From JAOUGY01 sp963825585 (GTDB taxonomy: Bacteria > Actinomycetota > Acidimicrobiia > Spongiisociales > ZC4RG35), in assembly GCA_963825585.1 (NCBI GenBank), contig CAWGTX010000004.1, forward strand, positions 158,492-222,491: DNA of 64,000 nt, written 5' to 3'. Positions 8,147 to 16,201 of this stretch are shown piece by piece. The position numbers and the translations under genes are program-made. The notes beneath the pieces were generated by a model. That model saw only the letters and a program-made list of their open reading frames with translations. It did not search any database and was not told where the DNA came from. How positions within the stretch are numbered: position 1 is the stretch's first letter; each line of letters starts with the position of its first letter.

Positions 8147-8977
8147 CTACCCTCTGAGGAGGGACAGCACGTTCTGTGGCGCCTGATTCGCCTGGGCGAG
8201 CATCGAAGTGCCCGCCTGGGCCAGAATCTGGTGACGGGTGAACTGGGCCATCTCCATCGCCATGTCGGTGTCGCGAATGCGGGATTCGGAGGCCGTGAGG
8301 TTCTCGACTGCCACGCTCAGGTTGTTGATCGTGTGCTCCATCCGGTTCTGGGAAGCACCCAGGGTGGAACGGACCGACGAAACCGAGCCGATGGCGGCGT
8401 CGATGCTGGCAAGGGCCGCAGTGGCCCCGGCGCCGGACGTCAGATCGAGACCACTCAGCGTCGCGCCGAAGATGTCAGCCGAGCTCATCGCGAGATCTTC
8501 GGTGATGGCCAGCTGATCACCCGCGTTGGCGCCCACCTGGAAGGTGAGGGCGTTCGTGCTGTAGTCGGCGAAGACGGCGTTGCCAGCGAATGTCGTTCGG
8601 GTTCCAATGCTGTCGAGCTCGGCGAGGAGCTCTTGCACTTCAGCGTTCTGGGCGGTTCCGTCCGTGGTCGCGGTGTTGGCGGCGTCAACCGCCAGTTCCC
8701 GCATCCGCTGGAGGATGGAGTGGACCTCATTGAGAGCCCCCTCCGCCGTCTGGACGAAGCTGATTCCGTCCTGAGCATTCTTGATGGCAGCCTGGTTGCC
8801 CCTGATCTCCGAGCGGAGATCTTCGGACTTGACCAGTCCGGCCGCGTCGTCTGCAGCACGGTTGATGCGGAAGCCCGAGGAGAGTTTCTCCAGGGACTTA
8901 CCCATCTGCACGTTGGTGAACGAGAGGTTGCGGTACGAGTTCAGTGCCGCAATGTTGTTGTTGATACGCAGAGACAT
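8147..8977 (-). CDS. fliC: Flagellin
   Basis: Structural subunit of the flagellar filament, 276 residues. The amino-terminal D0/D1 region (SLRINNNIAALNSYRNL, then EKLSSGFRINRAADDAAGL) and the carboxyl D1/D0 region (SESRIRDTDMAMEMAQFTRHQILAQAG, ending NVLSLLRG) are highly conserved. The central variable domain is short (roughly 140-190), so the subunit is near minimal size. Start ATG at 8975-8977 has AAGGAGGT eight bases upstream, an unusually strong ribosome site as expected for a highly expressed protein. It is monocistronic: a hairpin follows the stop and a possible sigma-28 promoter precedes it. There is no secretion signal, as expected for export by the flagellar type III apparatus. Confidence 0.97.
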   Translation of the reverse strand: MSLRINNNIAALNSYRNLSFTNVQMGKSLEKLSSGFRINRAADDAAGLVKSEDLRSEIRGNQAAIKNAQDGISFVQTAEGALNEVHSILQRMRELAVDAANTATTDGTAQNAEVQELLAELDSIGTRTTFAGNAVFADYSTNALTFQVGANAGDQLAITEDLAMSSADIFGATLSGLDLTSGAGATAALASIDAAIGSVSSVRSTLGASQNRMEHTINNLSVAVENLTASESRIRDTDMAMEMAQFTRHQILAQAGTSMLAQANQAPQNVLSLLRG

Positions 8978-9091
8978 AGTCCAGGACCTCCTTGTGGCCT
9001 GCGATCGATCTGGTGGCGACGTCCATGTCGACCTTGGTACGAGCGGTCCCGTCGACCGGTCACACCACGAGGCAAGCGTTTCTGTGAAGAG

Positions 9092-9118
9092 ATATCGGAC
9101 GTGGCTGGTCGGTCTAAA
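9092..9118 (-). promoter_or_regulatory. Possible sigma-28-type flagellin promoter
   Basis: On the minus strand TTTAGACC and TCCGATAT are separated by 11 bases. The downstream element matches six of eight bases of the sigma-28 -10 consensus GCCGATAA, and the spacing is right; the upstream element matches TAAAGTTT poorly. Its position about 115 bases before the flagellin start is plausible. Confidence 0.35.
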
Positions 9119-9150
9119 GCAAGAACCGTGGATGCCGACCGGAGAAATCC

Positions 9151-10104
9151 ATGCGACGCCTCCCCAAGACCATCTCCGCCGCCAAGGCGCCGGCTTCGTT
9201 GCGCGCTCTGAGAGCGGCGGTCTGGGTTGCTGTCGGAGCGGCGCTGGCGGCGGCCGCTATCGCCGCCGGCGCCGCTCCCGCCGCCGTGATCGGTGTGGTG
9301 CTCGGGGCGGTGGCCGCCGTCGTCACCCAGCGGCTTCAGCTCGCCCGGTTCGCGGCCGGGGTTCGTCGGTCCGAGGGCGCCGACTGGATCGATCGTGTTC
9401 CCATGTCGCTTGCGGCCCTGCGCCGGCCACTACGGGCGGTGGAACAGCAGCTGTCGCTGCGCTCGGCAGCGCTCGACGACGCCACCGCCCGCGACCGCCT
9501 GCGCGACGTGGCCGTCGACGCCCTCGAACTCGAGGTGGACACCCTGGAACGGGCACTCGCCGATGCGAGAGCGGACATGGCCGAGATCCTCGGCTCGCTC
9601 GACCGTGTGCTCGCCAGCTCGGCACCGCAAGCGGTGCTCCGACGGGAACTGGTCGGGTTGAGGGAGTTGGTTCGCCTCAGCGTGTACGCCGAACTACCCA
9701 GTGATGTGGTTCCGCTCGGTGACGTGGTGGCCGAAGTGGTCGCCGCCGGCGTTCCACGCGGTCGCGTCCAGGTGAGAGGCGCACTCCCGTCGATGACGGC
9801 TCCCTCTCTGCTGATCGAAGCGATGGTTCGGTCCGTCATCGGCCACGCCCTCTCGATGGGCGAACACGTCGTCGACATCGCCGGCACCGTCGATGGCGCC
9901 ATGGTGGTGCTGGAGGTGTCCGGCCCGATCCGTCCCGAGCCCACCATCCACATCGCCCTCGCCCGTCGCGCCGTGGCGATCCTGGGAGGCGATGTGGCGG
10001 AAAAGACCGATCGCCTCATGGTGGTGGTCCCCTCCCGATTCATCCCCGGCCTGCGAGCCGTGACCCCCCAACCGATCGACTGGGATCTGCCGGAGGCCAT
10101 CTGA
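9151..10104 (+). CDS. Membrane protein with degenerate histidine-kinase-like C-terminus
   Basis: A 317-residue protein of unassigned function. Two Ala/Val-rich hydrophobic segments (about 20-60) are followed by an Arg-rich helical stretch containing a coiled coil (about 85-150). The last 100 residues resemble the HATPase fold of sensor kinases: VSGPIRPEPTIHIALARRAVAILGGDV is placed like the G1/G2 region, but the Gly-rich ATP-lid residues and the N box are not evident. No phospho-acceptor His motif is seen. GGAGA lies seven bases before the ATG. It is divergent from flagellin and upstream of the HD-GYP gene, so a role in motility or c-di-GMP signalling is possible but unproven. Confidence 0.6.
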   Translation: MRRLPKTISAAKAPASLRALRAAVWVAVGAALAAAAIAAGAAPAAVIGVVLGAVAAVVTQRLQLARFAAGVRRSEGADWIDRVPMSLAALRRPLRAVEQQLSLRSAALDDATARDRLRDVAVDALELEVDTLERALADARADMAEILGSLDRVLASSAPQAVLRRELVGLRELVRLSVYAELPSDVVPLGDVVAEVVAAGVPRGRVQVRGALPSMTAPSLLIEAMVRSVIGHALSMGEHVVDIAGTVDGAMVVLEVSGPIRPEPTIHIALARRAVAILGGDVAEKTDRLMVVVPSRFIPGLRAVTPQPIDWDLPEAI

Positions 10105-10153
10105 GCTGCCAGCTGCCAGCTGCCAGCTTCAAGGCTGCCAGCTGCCAGCTACC
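10104..10153. repeat. Heptamer tandem array (AGCTGCC)
   Basis: AGCTGCC repeats with variants AGCTTCA and AGCTACC; one unit carries an extra base. The first base is the last base of the preceding gene's TGA, so the array abuts the stop codon exactly. AGCTGCC differs from AGCAGCC at 25332 by one base. Confidence 0.88.
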
Positions 10154-10223
10154 AGCAAGAGCCCATTCCGTCTCTCGGGTTTCCGGGCTTTCCCCGGCGC
10201 CGTTCGGGCCGACCGGAGAAGGG

Positions 10224-11684
10224 ATGGCCGACGACGTAGCGATCGACGACCCTGAGGTCGAGGAAACGCCCGAACCCGAGGCGGCTCCTCCCGCGTTCGG
10301 AGGATCCTATGGCGGCGGCGGGCGAACCGTCCTCGCTCTGTGGCTACCGACCCCTTCCCGACGCCGCCTCATCGACGCCGATCTCGACATCGTCGAGGAC
10401 GCCGGTGACAACCCGAGCCTCATCCTCGCCTCGACCCGTGGCCCCGCCGCCCGCCGTTCGTCGATCAGGGGCCTGGCTGCAACCGCCCCCGTCGTCGTGG
10501 TGTGCCATCCGGGCGGCGAAGCCGTCGCCGCCGAGATGGTCGCTCTGGGAGCGTGCGCGGTCGTCGCAGAAGGCTCCGAAGGTGCCGCCGTCCGCGTTCT
10601 CGACGGCGAGGGGTCGACCCACATGGTCGACGCCTACCTCAGCGAAGTCGACCGGAGTTGGGTGGGGGGTTCATCGCTCGGCGTGGACCCGGTCACCGGT
10701 CTCACCGCATCGAACGGGTTCGAACTACGCCTCGCCGAACTGGGCAAGGACGGTGGCATGCCCCGACTCGGTCTGATCGACCTCGATCTGGAGGGTGTGC
10801 GTCGCCAAATCGGCCCATCGGGTCACGCCGCCATGAAGCGCCGGCTTGCCGTCGCCATCGCCGGCGCCGCCGGCAACCGCGCCGCAGAGATGTTCGACCT
10901 GGGCTCCATGCTGGCGATCCTCGCCGGCTCCATGCCCGCACCCGTCGCCCTCGCGCTCGGCGCCGAGATCCTCGACATCGGTGCCACCTTCATGCCGAAC
11001 GGTGAGCCGATCGAAGTCGCCGTCGGCTGGGCCGGGCCCGAAGCCGCCTCCGACGCCACAACCCTCCGGCTGCTGGCGGAACGGGCGCTCGAAGTCGCTC
11101 AAACCCGGGAAACGAGAATGGTCGATGCCGAGGAGATCAGCCACCACTCGGCCGCCTCGATCGAGCTCACCGCCTCCTATGGGGTGGCAGACGCCATCGA
11201 CGCCCTGGACACCCGCGGCGATCACAGTGTCCGTGTGTCCGAGTACGCCGCCGACCTCGCTCGGGAGCTCCAACTCGAACCCGGTGAGGTGGCCGAGATC
11301 GGGCTGGCGGCCCGCCTCCACGACGTCGGCAAAGCCGCCTACGGAGCATCCGCCTTCGATTCCAGCGCCGAAGAGTTCGAACAAGCCCGAACCCTCCACC
11401 CCGAGCGGGGAGAGAAGTTCGTGCTCCCCAACGCCGGCCCCGCCGTCGCCGCCATCGTCCGGGCCCACCACGAACGCTGGGACGGCACCGGATTCCCCGA
11501 CGCCAAAGCCGGCAACGACATCCCCATCGGAGCCCGCATCCTCTCGGTGGCCCACCGATATGACGAGCTCGCCAAAGCCGGCGCCTCCCAGGTGGAGATC
11601 GAACGGGACCTCCGATCCGAAAGCGGCCAATCCCTCGACCCCGACCTGGTCGAAGCGGCCATCGCCATCCTCGGTCGCGGATAG
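10224..11684 (+). CDS. Degenerate GGDEF plus HD-GYP domain protein
   Basis: A 486-residue cytoplasmic signalling protein. Residues 45-130 form a receiver-like alpha/beta segment, and 150-300 look like a GGDEF fold that has lost the GGDEF loop. The carboxyl part is an HD-GYP domain: GDHSVRVSEYA supplies the first His, ARLHDVGK the HD pair, and HHERWDGTGFPD the signature loop, where the family usually has GYP. All metal-binding His/Asp residues appear present, so c-di-GMP hydrolysis is possible even though Tyr is replaced by Phe. Start ATG at 10224 is preceded by GGAGAAGGG. The location beside flagellar genes agrees with a motility-linked c-di-GMP role. Confidence 0.78.
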   Translation: MADDVAIDDPEVEETPEPEAAPPAFGGSYGGGGRTVLALWLPTPSRRRLIDADLDIVEDAGDNPSLILASTRGPAARRSSIRGLAATAPVVVVCHPGGEAVAAEMVALGACAVVAEGSEGAAVRVLDGEGSTHMVDAYLSEVDRSWVGGSSLGVDPVTGLTASNGFELRLAELGKDGGMPRLGLIDLDLEGVRRQIGPSGHAAMKRRLAVAIAGAAGNRAAEMFDLGSMLAILAGSMPAPVALALGAEILDIGATFMPNGEPIEVAVGWAGPEAASDATTLRLLAERALEVAQTRETRMVDAEEISHHSAASIELTASYGVADAIDALDTRGDHSVRVSEYAADLARELQLEPGEVAEIGLAARLHDVGKAAYGASAFDSSAEEFEQARTLHPERGEKFVLPNAGPAVAAIVRAHHERWDGTGFPDAKAGNDIPIGARILSVAHRYDELAKAGASQVEIERDLRSESGQSLDPDLVEAAIAILGRG

Positions 11685-11707
11685 CTCGCTCGCTGGGTAT
11701 CGCTCGA

Positions 11708-12205
11708 TCAGCGGGCGTACGACGCCCCGAATGCGTCTTGGGCCACCACGATGCGGGCGCTGTGGCCGGTGCCGCCAGAGATCACGCGGGGCGTCATTCG
11801 TGTGTCATCGACGAGGATCTCCCGCTCGGACTGCCGATACCAGGCGGTCCCTTTCGACCAGGGCACGATGTCGACGATGATCACGACTCGACCATCGAAG
11901 TGCGAGGATGCCCGACGCGATCGAGGTGTCGGCCGGCCGCTGCGGTGCAAACCTGCGGTGTGCCTGCCGGCGGTGATCACCAGCACTGGTCCCGTCGCCA
12001 CATCAGGAGGCGTCGATGCCCGGTCGGGTGCGCAGGCCGATGATCGAGTCGATCCGACCCTGGCGGTCTGGTGTGTGGCAACCGGCTCGACGCTATCCGA
12101 TGCTGGGCGTAGACATCGAAGGCGCCCTTCTGGACGTTCTCGAGATCGCCGTCGCCTGAAGGCGTTGTCAACGGCAACCACGGTTCGTGCCAGGTTTCGC
12201 TGGTG
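11708..12205 (-). pseudogene. Possible remnant of a secreted or carbohydrate-active protein (two frames)
   Basis: This 500-base stretch between the HD-GYP gene and fliY has protein-like sequence on the minus strand, but in two frames. Just after the fliY stop one frame reads TWHEPWLPLTTPSGDGDLEN and continues to VYAQHRI; the distal part of the other frame ends FDGRVVIIVDIVPWSKGTAW, SEREILVDD and ARIVVAQDAFGASYAR before a stop at 11708. The two could be one reading frame broken by an indel near 12000-12080. No ribosome site or confident start was found and I could not assign a family. It may equally be chance coding-like GC sequence. Confidence 0.3.
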
Positions 12206-13054
12206 CTATCCGATGAGTTCTGTGACGCGGAGCCCGAGTCGTCCGTCAACCACCACGATCTCACCTCTGGCGGTGGGCAACCCATTGACGAGGAAGTCGA
12301 CCGGTTCTCCGACCGGGCGACCCAATCTGATGACGCCGCCCTCGTCGAGGGCCAGCAGTTCTTTGATGGGGATCCTGCTGCGGCCCAGTTCGACGGTGAC
12401 ATCGAGTACCACGTCGGCCAGACGCCCGAGCTCCGAAGGACCGACCGCCTGGCTCACGGCCACCGATGCGGGTGGTGGGGGTGGCGGGGTGGTTGAGGCG
12501 GTGGGGGAGCCGACCTCGGGAGCGAGTGCCTGGACCACATCGGTGGTCATCGTCCAGTACAGCCGCCCGCTACTCGGGCCGATGGTGCCGCGCCAGGCCA
12601 GCACCACGTCGGAGGACTGCCGGGCGAGGCTGTGGTCGCCGTTTGAGACGATTTCCACCCGCGGCGTGCTGATGCTGACGAGATGGCCCCTGCGCTCGCC
12701 CAGTGCTCGACCGATGCCGGCCACGAACTGGCTCATGGCTTCGTCGAGCCTGGACATGCGGAGCTCGCCGGGCATGTCGCCTTCGGTGTTCTCCGTCCCG
12801 GTCAGCATCACTTCGACCATCTGGTCGGCCTCGTCGCTGGTGAAAGCCAGCGTGGTTTCACCTTCGAGGCCGTCCGTGAAAGATGCCTTGACCACCACGA
12901 GCTTCCCGCCGCCCTCTCCGACGTCGTGCTCGCGGTGGAGCATCGACGGAGCACCGAACTCCACCTCGACGCCCAGCAGCAGCGACAGGTTCCTGGCGGC
13001 CGAGGCGATGGCGTGGTTGGCGATCTCCGAGAGGGGTGCGTAGTCGATGCTCAT
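12206..13054 (-). CDS. fliY: FliY/FliN-type flagellar motor switch protein
   Basis: A 282-residue component of the C-ring that sets rotation direction. Residues 1-180 resemble a CheC/FliY-type domain (an SRLDEAMSQFVAGIG helix near 105). A Pro-rich linker (TTPPPPPP, near 190) leads to a SpoA domain with VTVELGRSRIPIKELLAL and GEPVDFLVNGLPTARGEIVVVDGRLGLRVTEL features, diagnostic of FliN. Bacterial FliY proteins combine these two parts and may dephosphorylate CheY-P; the acidic catalytic motif of CheC is not clearly visible. The ATG overlaps the fliM stop (ATGA), so the two subunits are co-translated. Confidence 0.88.
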   Translation of the reverse strand: MSIDYAPLSEIANHAIASAARNLSLLLGVEVEFGAPSMLHREHDVGEGGGKLVVVKASFTDGLEGETTLAFTSDEADQMVEVMLTGTENTEGDMPGELRMSRLDEAMSQFVAGIGRALGERRGHLVSISTPRVEIVSNGDHSLARQSSDVVLAWRGTIGPSSGRLYWTMTTDVVQALAPEVGSPTASTTPPPPPPASVAVSQAVGPSELGRLADVVLDVTVELGRSRIPIKELLALDEGGVIRLGRPVGEPVDFLVNGLPTARGEIVVVDGRLGLRVTELIG

Positions 13055-14007
13055 ATCCAGTTCTCCAGGCGGGCTGCCAGCTCAGGCCCCTGTCGGCCGA
13101 GTTCGACGTTCATGAAGGGCAGCCCTTCGATGGAGGCGATGAATGGCTCGTCGACAGCGTGGTCGAGCATCACCACGTCGCCCGGTTGGAGACCGACCAG
13201 ATTCGAGGCACGGAGCCTCGTCTTCCTGGTGTGGACTGCCAGGTCGATCTCAGCCTGCTCGAGCAGCGCCGTCATGCCACTTCCGTCACCCGGCTCGTCC
13301 TTGGACCCGCCCAACCAGCGCGCCTGGCGCATGGCGTCCTTGATGGGATTGAGGATGGTCAACGGGTAACACAGGCTCAGGAGACCCCGGGTGGCCGGAC
13401 CGGAGGCGTCCACCACCATGCTGAACGTGAGCACCAGCACCATCTCGGTGGGGTTGGCCGCATGGGCGAAGGACGGATTCAGCTCGGAGGTGACGAACTC
13501 GGGCGTGATGTCGACCACACCCTCATAGGTTTCCTTCAGGGCGGTGAGAGGATGTTCGAGGATGGCGCCCAGCAACGTCTGCTCCAGCTGGGTTGGTTGG
13601 CGTGGGGCGATGGGCCGCCCAGGGCCGCCCAGCATGCGGTCCACCAGGATCAGTCCCAGCTGCGTGCTCATCTCGAACACGATCTGACCGGGAAGCGGGT
13701 TGAGGGCGACGATCGAGAGGATGCTCGGATTCGGCATCGACCGGATGTAGGCGTCGTAGGAGAGCTGCTCGGAGCCGATCGCTTCCACCGCCACCGGCGC
13801 CCTCAGCTCCCGGGTGAGGTTGTCGGACAGAATCCGCCCGAACCCCTTGTGCACCTCGGCGAGCTCGCGCACGAACCCATTGGGGAACTTGTTCGGCGTC
13901 CTGAAATCGAACGTCGAAACGTTGTCGTTCTTCGCCGCCGCCTGCTTCTGCTTCATCGAAGGGAGCAGACGATCGATCTCGTTCTGACTGAGTGCGGAAC
14001 CGGCCAT
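13051..14007 (-). CDS. fliM: Flagellar motor switch protein FliM
   Basis: A 318-residue C-ring scaffold. LSQNEIDRLL (residues 5-14) is the conserved amino-terminal CheY-P binding motif, followed by the FliM middle domain (FDFRTPNKF, RILSDNLTRELR, GSEQLSYDAYIRSMPNPS, with LVDRMLGGPG near 125) and a carboxyl SpoA domain (around 240-315). The ATG at 14005-14007 puts the CheY motif at the amino end as in known FliM; a longer in-frame start would add 19 residues from the intergenic region. Translation of fliY is coupled to it by ATGA. A paired heptamer element lies upstream, between this gene and the receiver gene. Confidence 0.95.
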   Translation of the reverse strand: MAGSALSQNEIDRLLPSMKQKQAAAKNDNVSTFDFRTPNKFPNGFVRELAEVHKGFGRILSDNLTRELRAPVAVEAIGSEQLSYDAYIRSMPNPSILSIVALNPLPGQIVFEMSTQLGLILVDRMLGGPGRPIAPRQPTQLEQTLLGAILEHPLTALKETYEGVVDITPEFVTSELNPSFAHAANPTEMVLVLTFSMVVDASGPATRGLLSLCYPLTILNPIKDAMRQARWLGGSKDEPGDGSGMTALLEQAEIDLAVHTRKTRLRASNLVGLQPGDVVMLDHAVDEPFIASIEGLPFMNVELGRQGPELAARLENWI

Positions 14008-14062
14008 CGGAAAGCCTGTCGGCAGGAGGGGCCGCCGGTAAATGGGGAGGAGGGACTCACCC

Positions 14063-14214
14063 ACGCAGAACGCCGAACGCAGCAGGCGGAAGGCAGAAGG
14101 CAGAAGGCAGAGAGCCGTGGAAGCGCAGTCGGAGGGCCCGGCCAGGTGGCTCTTTGGCGGTTCTTGGCTGTTGGCGTTCTGCGCTCGGCGTTCGGCTTCT
14201 GCCTCCTGCCTACA
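14063..14214. repeat. Inverted pair of heptamer arrays around a short core
   Basis: The left arm (14063-14115) reads CGCAGAACGCCGAACGCAGC then GGCAGAA-type units. The right arm (14171-14214) reads GCGTTCTGCGC, CGGCGTTCGGC, TTCTGCCTCCTGCC. The right arm is the approximate reverse complement of the left, so the segment can fold into a long hairpin around a core of about 55 bases. The right arm covers the stop codon of the receiver gene (14210-14212). Confidence 0.8.
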
Positions 14215-14569
14215 CCAGCATCTCCTGCAGGCGACTCACGAGGGTGGCGGTGTCGAAGGGCTTTTCGATGACGCCGAGAACGTTGAGGTCGGCGAACTCC
14301 TCGTCGGCGATGTCGGCGCGTCCCGTGAGGAACACGATGGGGGTGCCGGCGGTGATCGGGTCGGAGGCCAGCTCGGCGGCCACGTCGAGGCCGCTGAGAC
14401 CGGGCATCATGAAGTCGAGGAGCACCACGTCGGGTCCGTGTTCTGCGACGGCTGCTGCGACGTCGGAGGAGTGCTCGATGGCGACGACGTCGTGGCCACC
14501 GCGTTTGGAGAGCACCACTTCGAGGAGGTAACGGATGACCGGGTCATCGTCACAGACGACGAGTTTCAT
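14210..14569 (-). CDS. CheY-like single-domain response regulator
   Basis: A 119-residue receiver domain with no output domain. The acidic pocket (VVCDDDP, residues 4-10), the phospho-acceptor Asp in VVLLDFMMPG (near 52), the conserved Thr in IVFLTGRA (near 81) and the Lys in VIEKPFD (near 101) are all present. The ATG at 14567-14569 removes two residues from a possible GTG start; no ribosome site decides between them. It sits between fliM and an Hpt/REC protein on the same strand, so it may act on the FliM switch or relay phosphate from the Hpt domain, which is inference. Confidence 0.9.
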   Translation of the reverse strand: MKLVVCDDDPVIRYLLEVVLSKRGGHDVVAIEHSSDVAAAVAEHGPDVVLLDFMMPGLSGLDVAAELASDPITAGTPIVFLTGRADIADEEFADLNVLGVIEKPFDTATLVSRLQEMLV

Positions 14570-14651
14570 GGTCACGAGTGTCGCACCAGCCGGGGTCCTG
14601 TCAATTCGATCTTCGCATCTGAACGCCGGGCACGAACGTGGCGACCTGGGG

Positions 14652-16112
14652 TCACGAGGCGACCCGCATGAACCGCTTGAGCCGGACGGTGAGTTCCGCT
14701 GGTGAGAACGGTTTGAGGATGTAGTCGTCGGCGCCTAATTCGAAGCCTTTGACGACGTCGCGTTCGCTGCCGACGGCGGTCAGCATCACGACGGGGACCT
14801 TGGTGGAGGAAGCGGCTCTGATTCTGGTCAGGACCTCGAAACCGTCGAGCCCGGGCATCTGGACATCGAGTACCACCAGGTCGAATGGTTCACCGGCGAA
14901 GGCGGCTGCGGCTTCCGTTCCATTGCCGTAGTGGTCGACGATGAACCCTTCGTGTTCGAGGCGGTGGATCACGAGGGCGGCGGTGAGGGTGTCGTCCTCT
15001 GCGAGCAGGACCCGACCGCTGGTGGGCTCGACCCATTCGATCGCCACCCTGTCTCCGCCCCTGTCATGGGCGGTCCCGGCCAGTCGTCGGGCTCGGGACA
15101 TCATGGTGGCCAGGCCTCTGTGTGAGGCGTCGTGAACAACACCCGCCGACATGCTGACCAGTGCTCCACCGGTGGTGGGATGTCCCTGGGTGCGCAGGCG
15201 GAGGCGGGCACGGTCCAGAAGTTCGGCCGTCTGGTCCGGATGGGCAGCGGTGACGATCGCCAGCTCGGCTTCACCCCACCTCGAAACGGTGGTGCCGATG
15301 CCGAGGGTTCCACGGATGGTGCGCTCGACTTCTTCCAGCACGTCCGGGTCGGGTAGGCGCGAGGGACGGCCTCCGGGGCCGTGGGTCTCACTCAGAATCG
15401 CCGCCACGGTGATGTGCTCGTCGGGATCCGCCATGGCGTCGAAGGATCGAACAAAATCGGCACGTTCGGATACTCCACTTCGGTCGGCCGAGAGGAACGT
15501 GCTGACCAGGTGGGAGAGAGAGTCCGGATCGAACGGCTTGGTTACGAAGGCCTCGGCTCCCAACGACAGACATTCGGTGCGCAGACCGGGGGCATCGCTG
15601 GCGCTCAGCACGATCACGGGTACACCGGCGCTGGCGATTCGACCAGCGAGGTCGGCCAGGAGGTGGCGGCCGTCTCCGTCGGTGAGCACGAGGTCGAGAA
15701 TGATCAGATCGAACCGTTCGGTTTCGATGAGTCCGCGTGCGCCGGCGAGGTCCGGGGCCGCAGTGACCGAACGATCCGGCCCTTCCAGTCGATGCTTGAG
15801 GAGTCGGCTGATCAACTCGTCGTCGTCGACGACGAGGATGTGCTTGCTGCGGGCGGCGGTTGCGATCGTGCTGAGCTCGGCCTTGAGCATGGCCACGGCG
15901 TCGTCGATCTCGCCTCCAGTGGAGCGTTCGGCGGCGGCCGCCAGGACGCTGACGAGGGGGAAGCCGAAGCTGCCGCCCGATCCCTTGATGGAGTGGCAGA
16001 GTCGCCGGAGGTCACCGTCGTCGCCTTGGGTTTTGAAGGTCGCCATGGCGTCGTCCAGTTGGTCGACCAGCCCGCTCACGGCCTGCCTGAAGAATTCGTC
16101 GAGTGGGTCCAT
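14652..16112 (-). CDS. Hpt-REC-degenerate GGDEF-REC phosphorelay protein
   Basis: A 486-residue cytoplasmic signalling protein. Residues 1-100 form an Hpt domain with the phospho-His motif LCHSIKGSGGSFGF (His near 38). Residues about 106-225 are a receiver (HILVVDDDE, LIILDLVLTDGDG, VIVLSASD, VTKPFD). The middle (250-360) resembles a GGDEF fold but lacks the signature loop. Residues 370-486 are a second, well-conserved receiver (VLLAEDD, LVVLDVQMPG, VVMLTAV, ILKPFSP). The ATG at 16110-16112 sits right before the Hpt helices; the longer open frame upstream belongs to the polyprenyl synthase region in another frame. It has no DNA-binding output, so it would act as an internal relay, perhaps with the neighbouring CheY-like protein. 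Confidence 0.85.
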   Translation of the reverse strand: MDPLDEFFRQAVSGLVDQLDDAMATFKTQGDDGDLRRLCHSIKGSGGSFGFPLVSVLAAAAERSTGGEIDDAVAMLKAELSTIATAARSKHILVVDDDELISRLLKHRLEGPDRSVTAAPDLAGARGLIETERFDLIILDLVLTDGDGRHLLADLAGRIASAGVPVIVLSASDAPGLRTECLSLGAEAFVTKPFDPDSLSHLVSTFLSADRSGVSERADFVRSFDAMADPDEHITVAAILSETHGPGGRPSRLPDPDVLEEVERTIRGTLGIGTTVSRWGEAELAIVTAAHPDQTAELLDRARLRLRTQGHPTTGGALVSMSAGVVHDASHRGLATMMSRARRLAGTAHDRGGDRVAIEWVEPTSGRVLLAEDDTLTAALVIHRLEHEGFIVDHYGNGTEAAAAFAGEPFDLVVLDVQMPGLDGFEVLTRIRAASSTKVPVVMLTAVGSERDVVKGFELGADDYILKPFSPAELTVRLKRFMRVAS

Positions 16113-16201
16113 TCCGTCAAAGGCATCGGCTCGACTGCCAACATTGTGAAGCGGTTTCTGGCGCGACCGGCTGCTGGCGGGTCGTCGCCGAGGCCGAGCC
16201 T

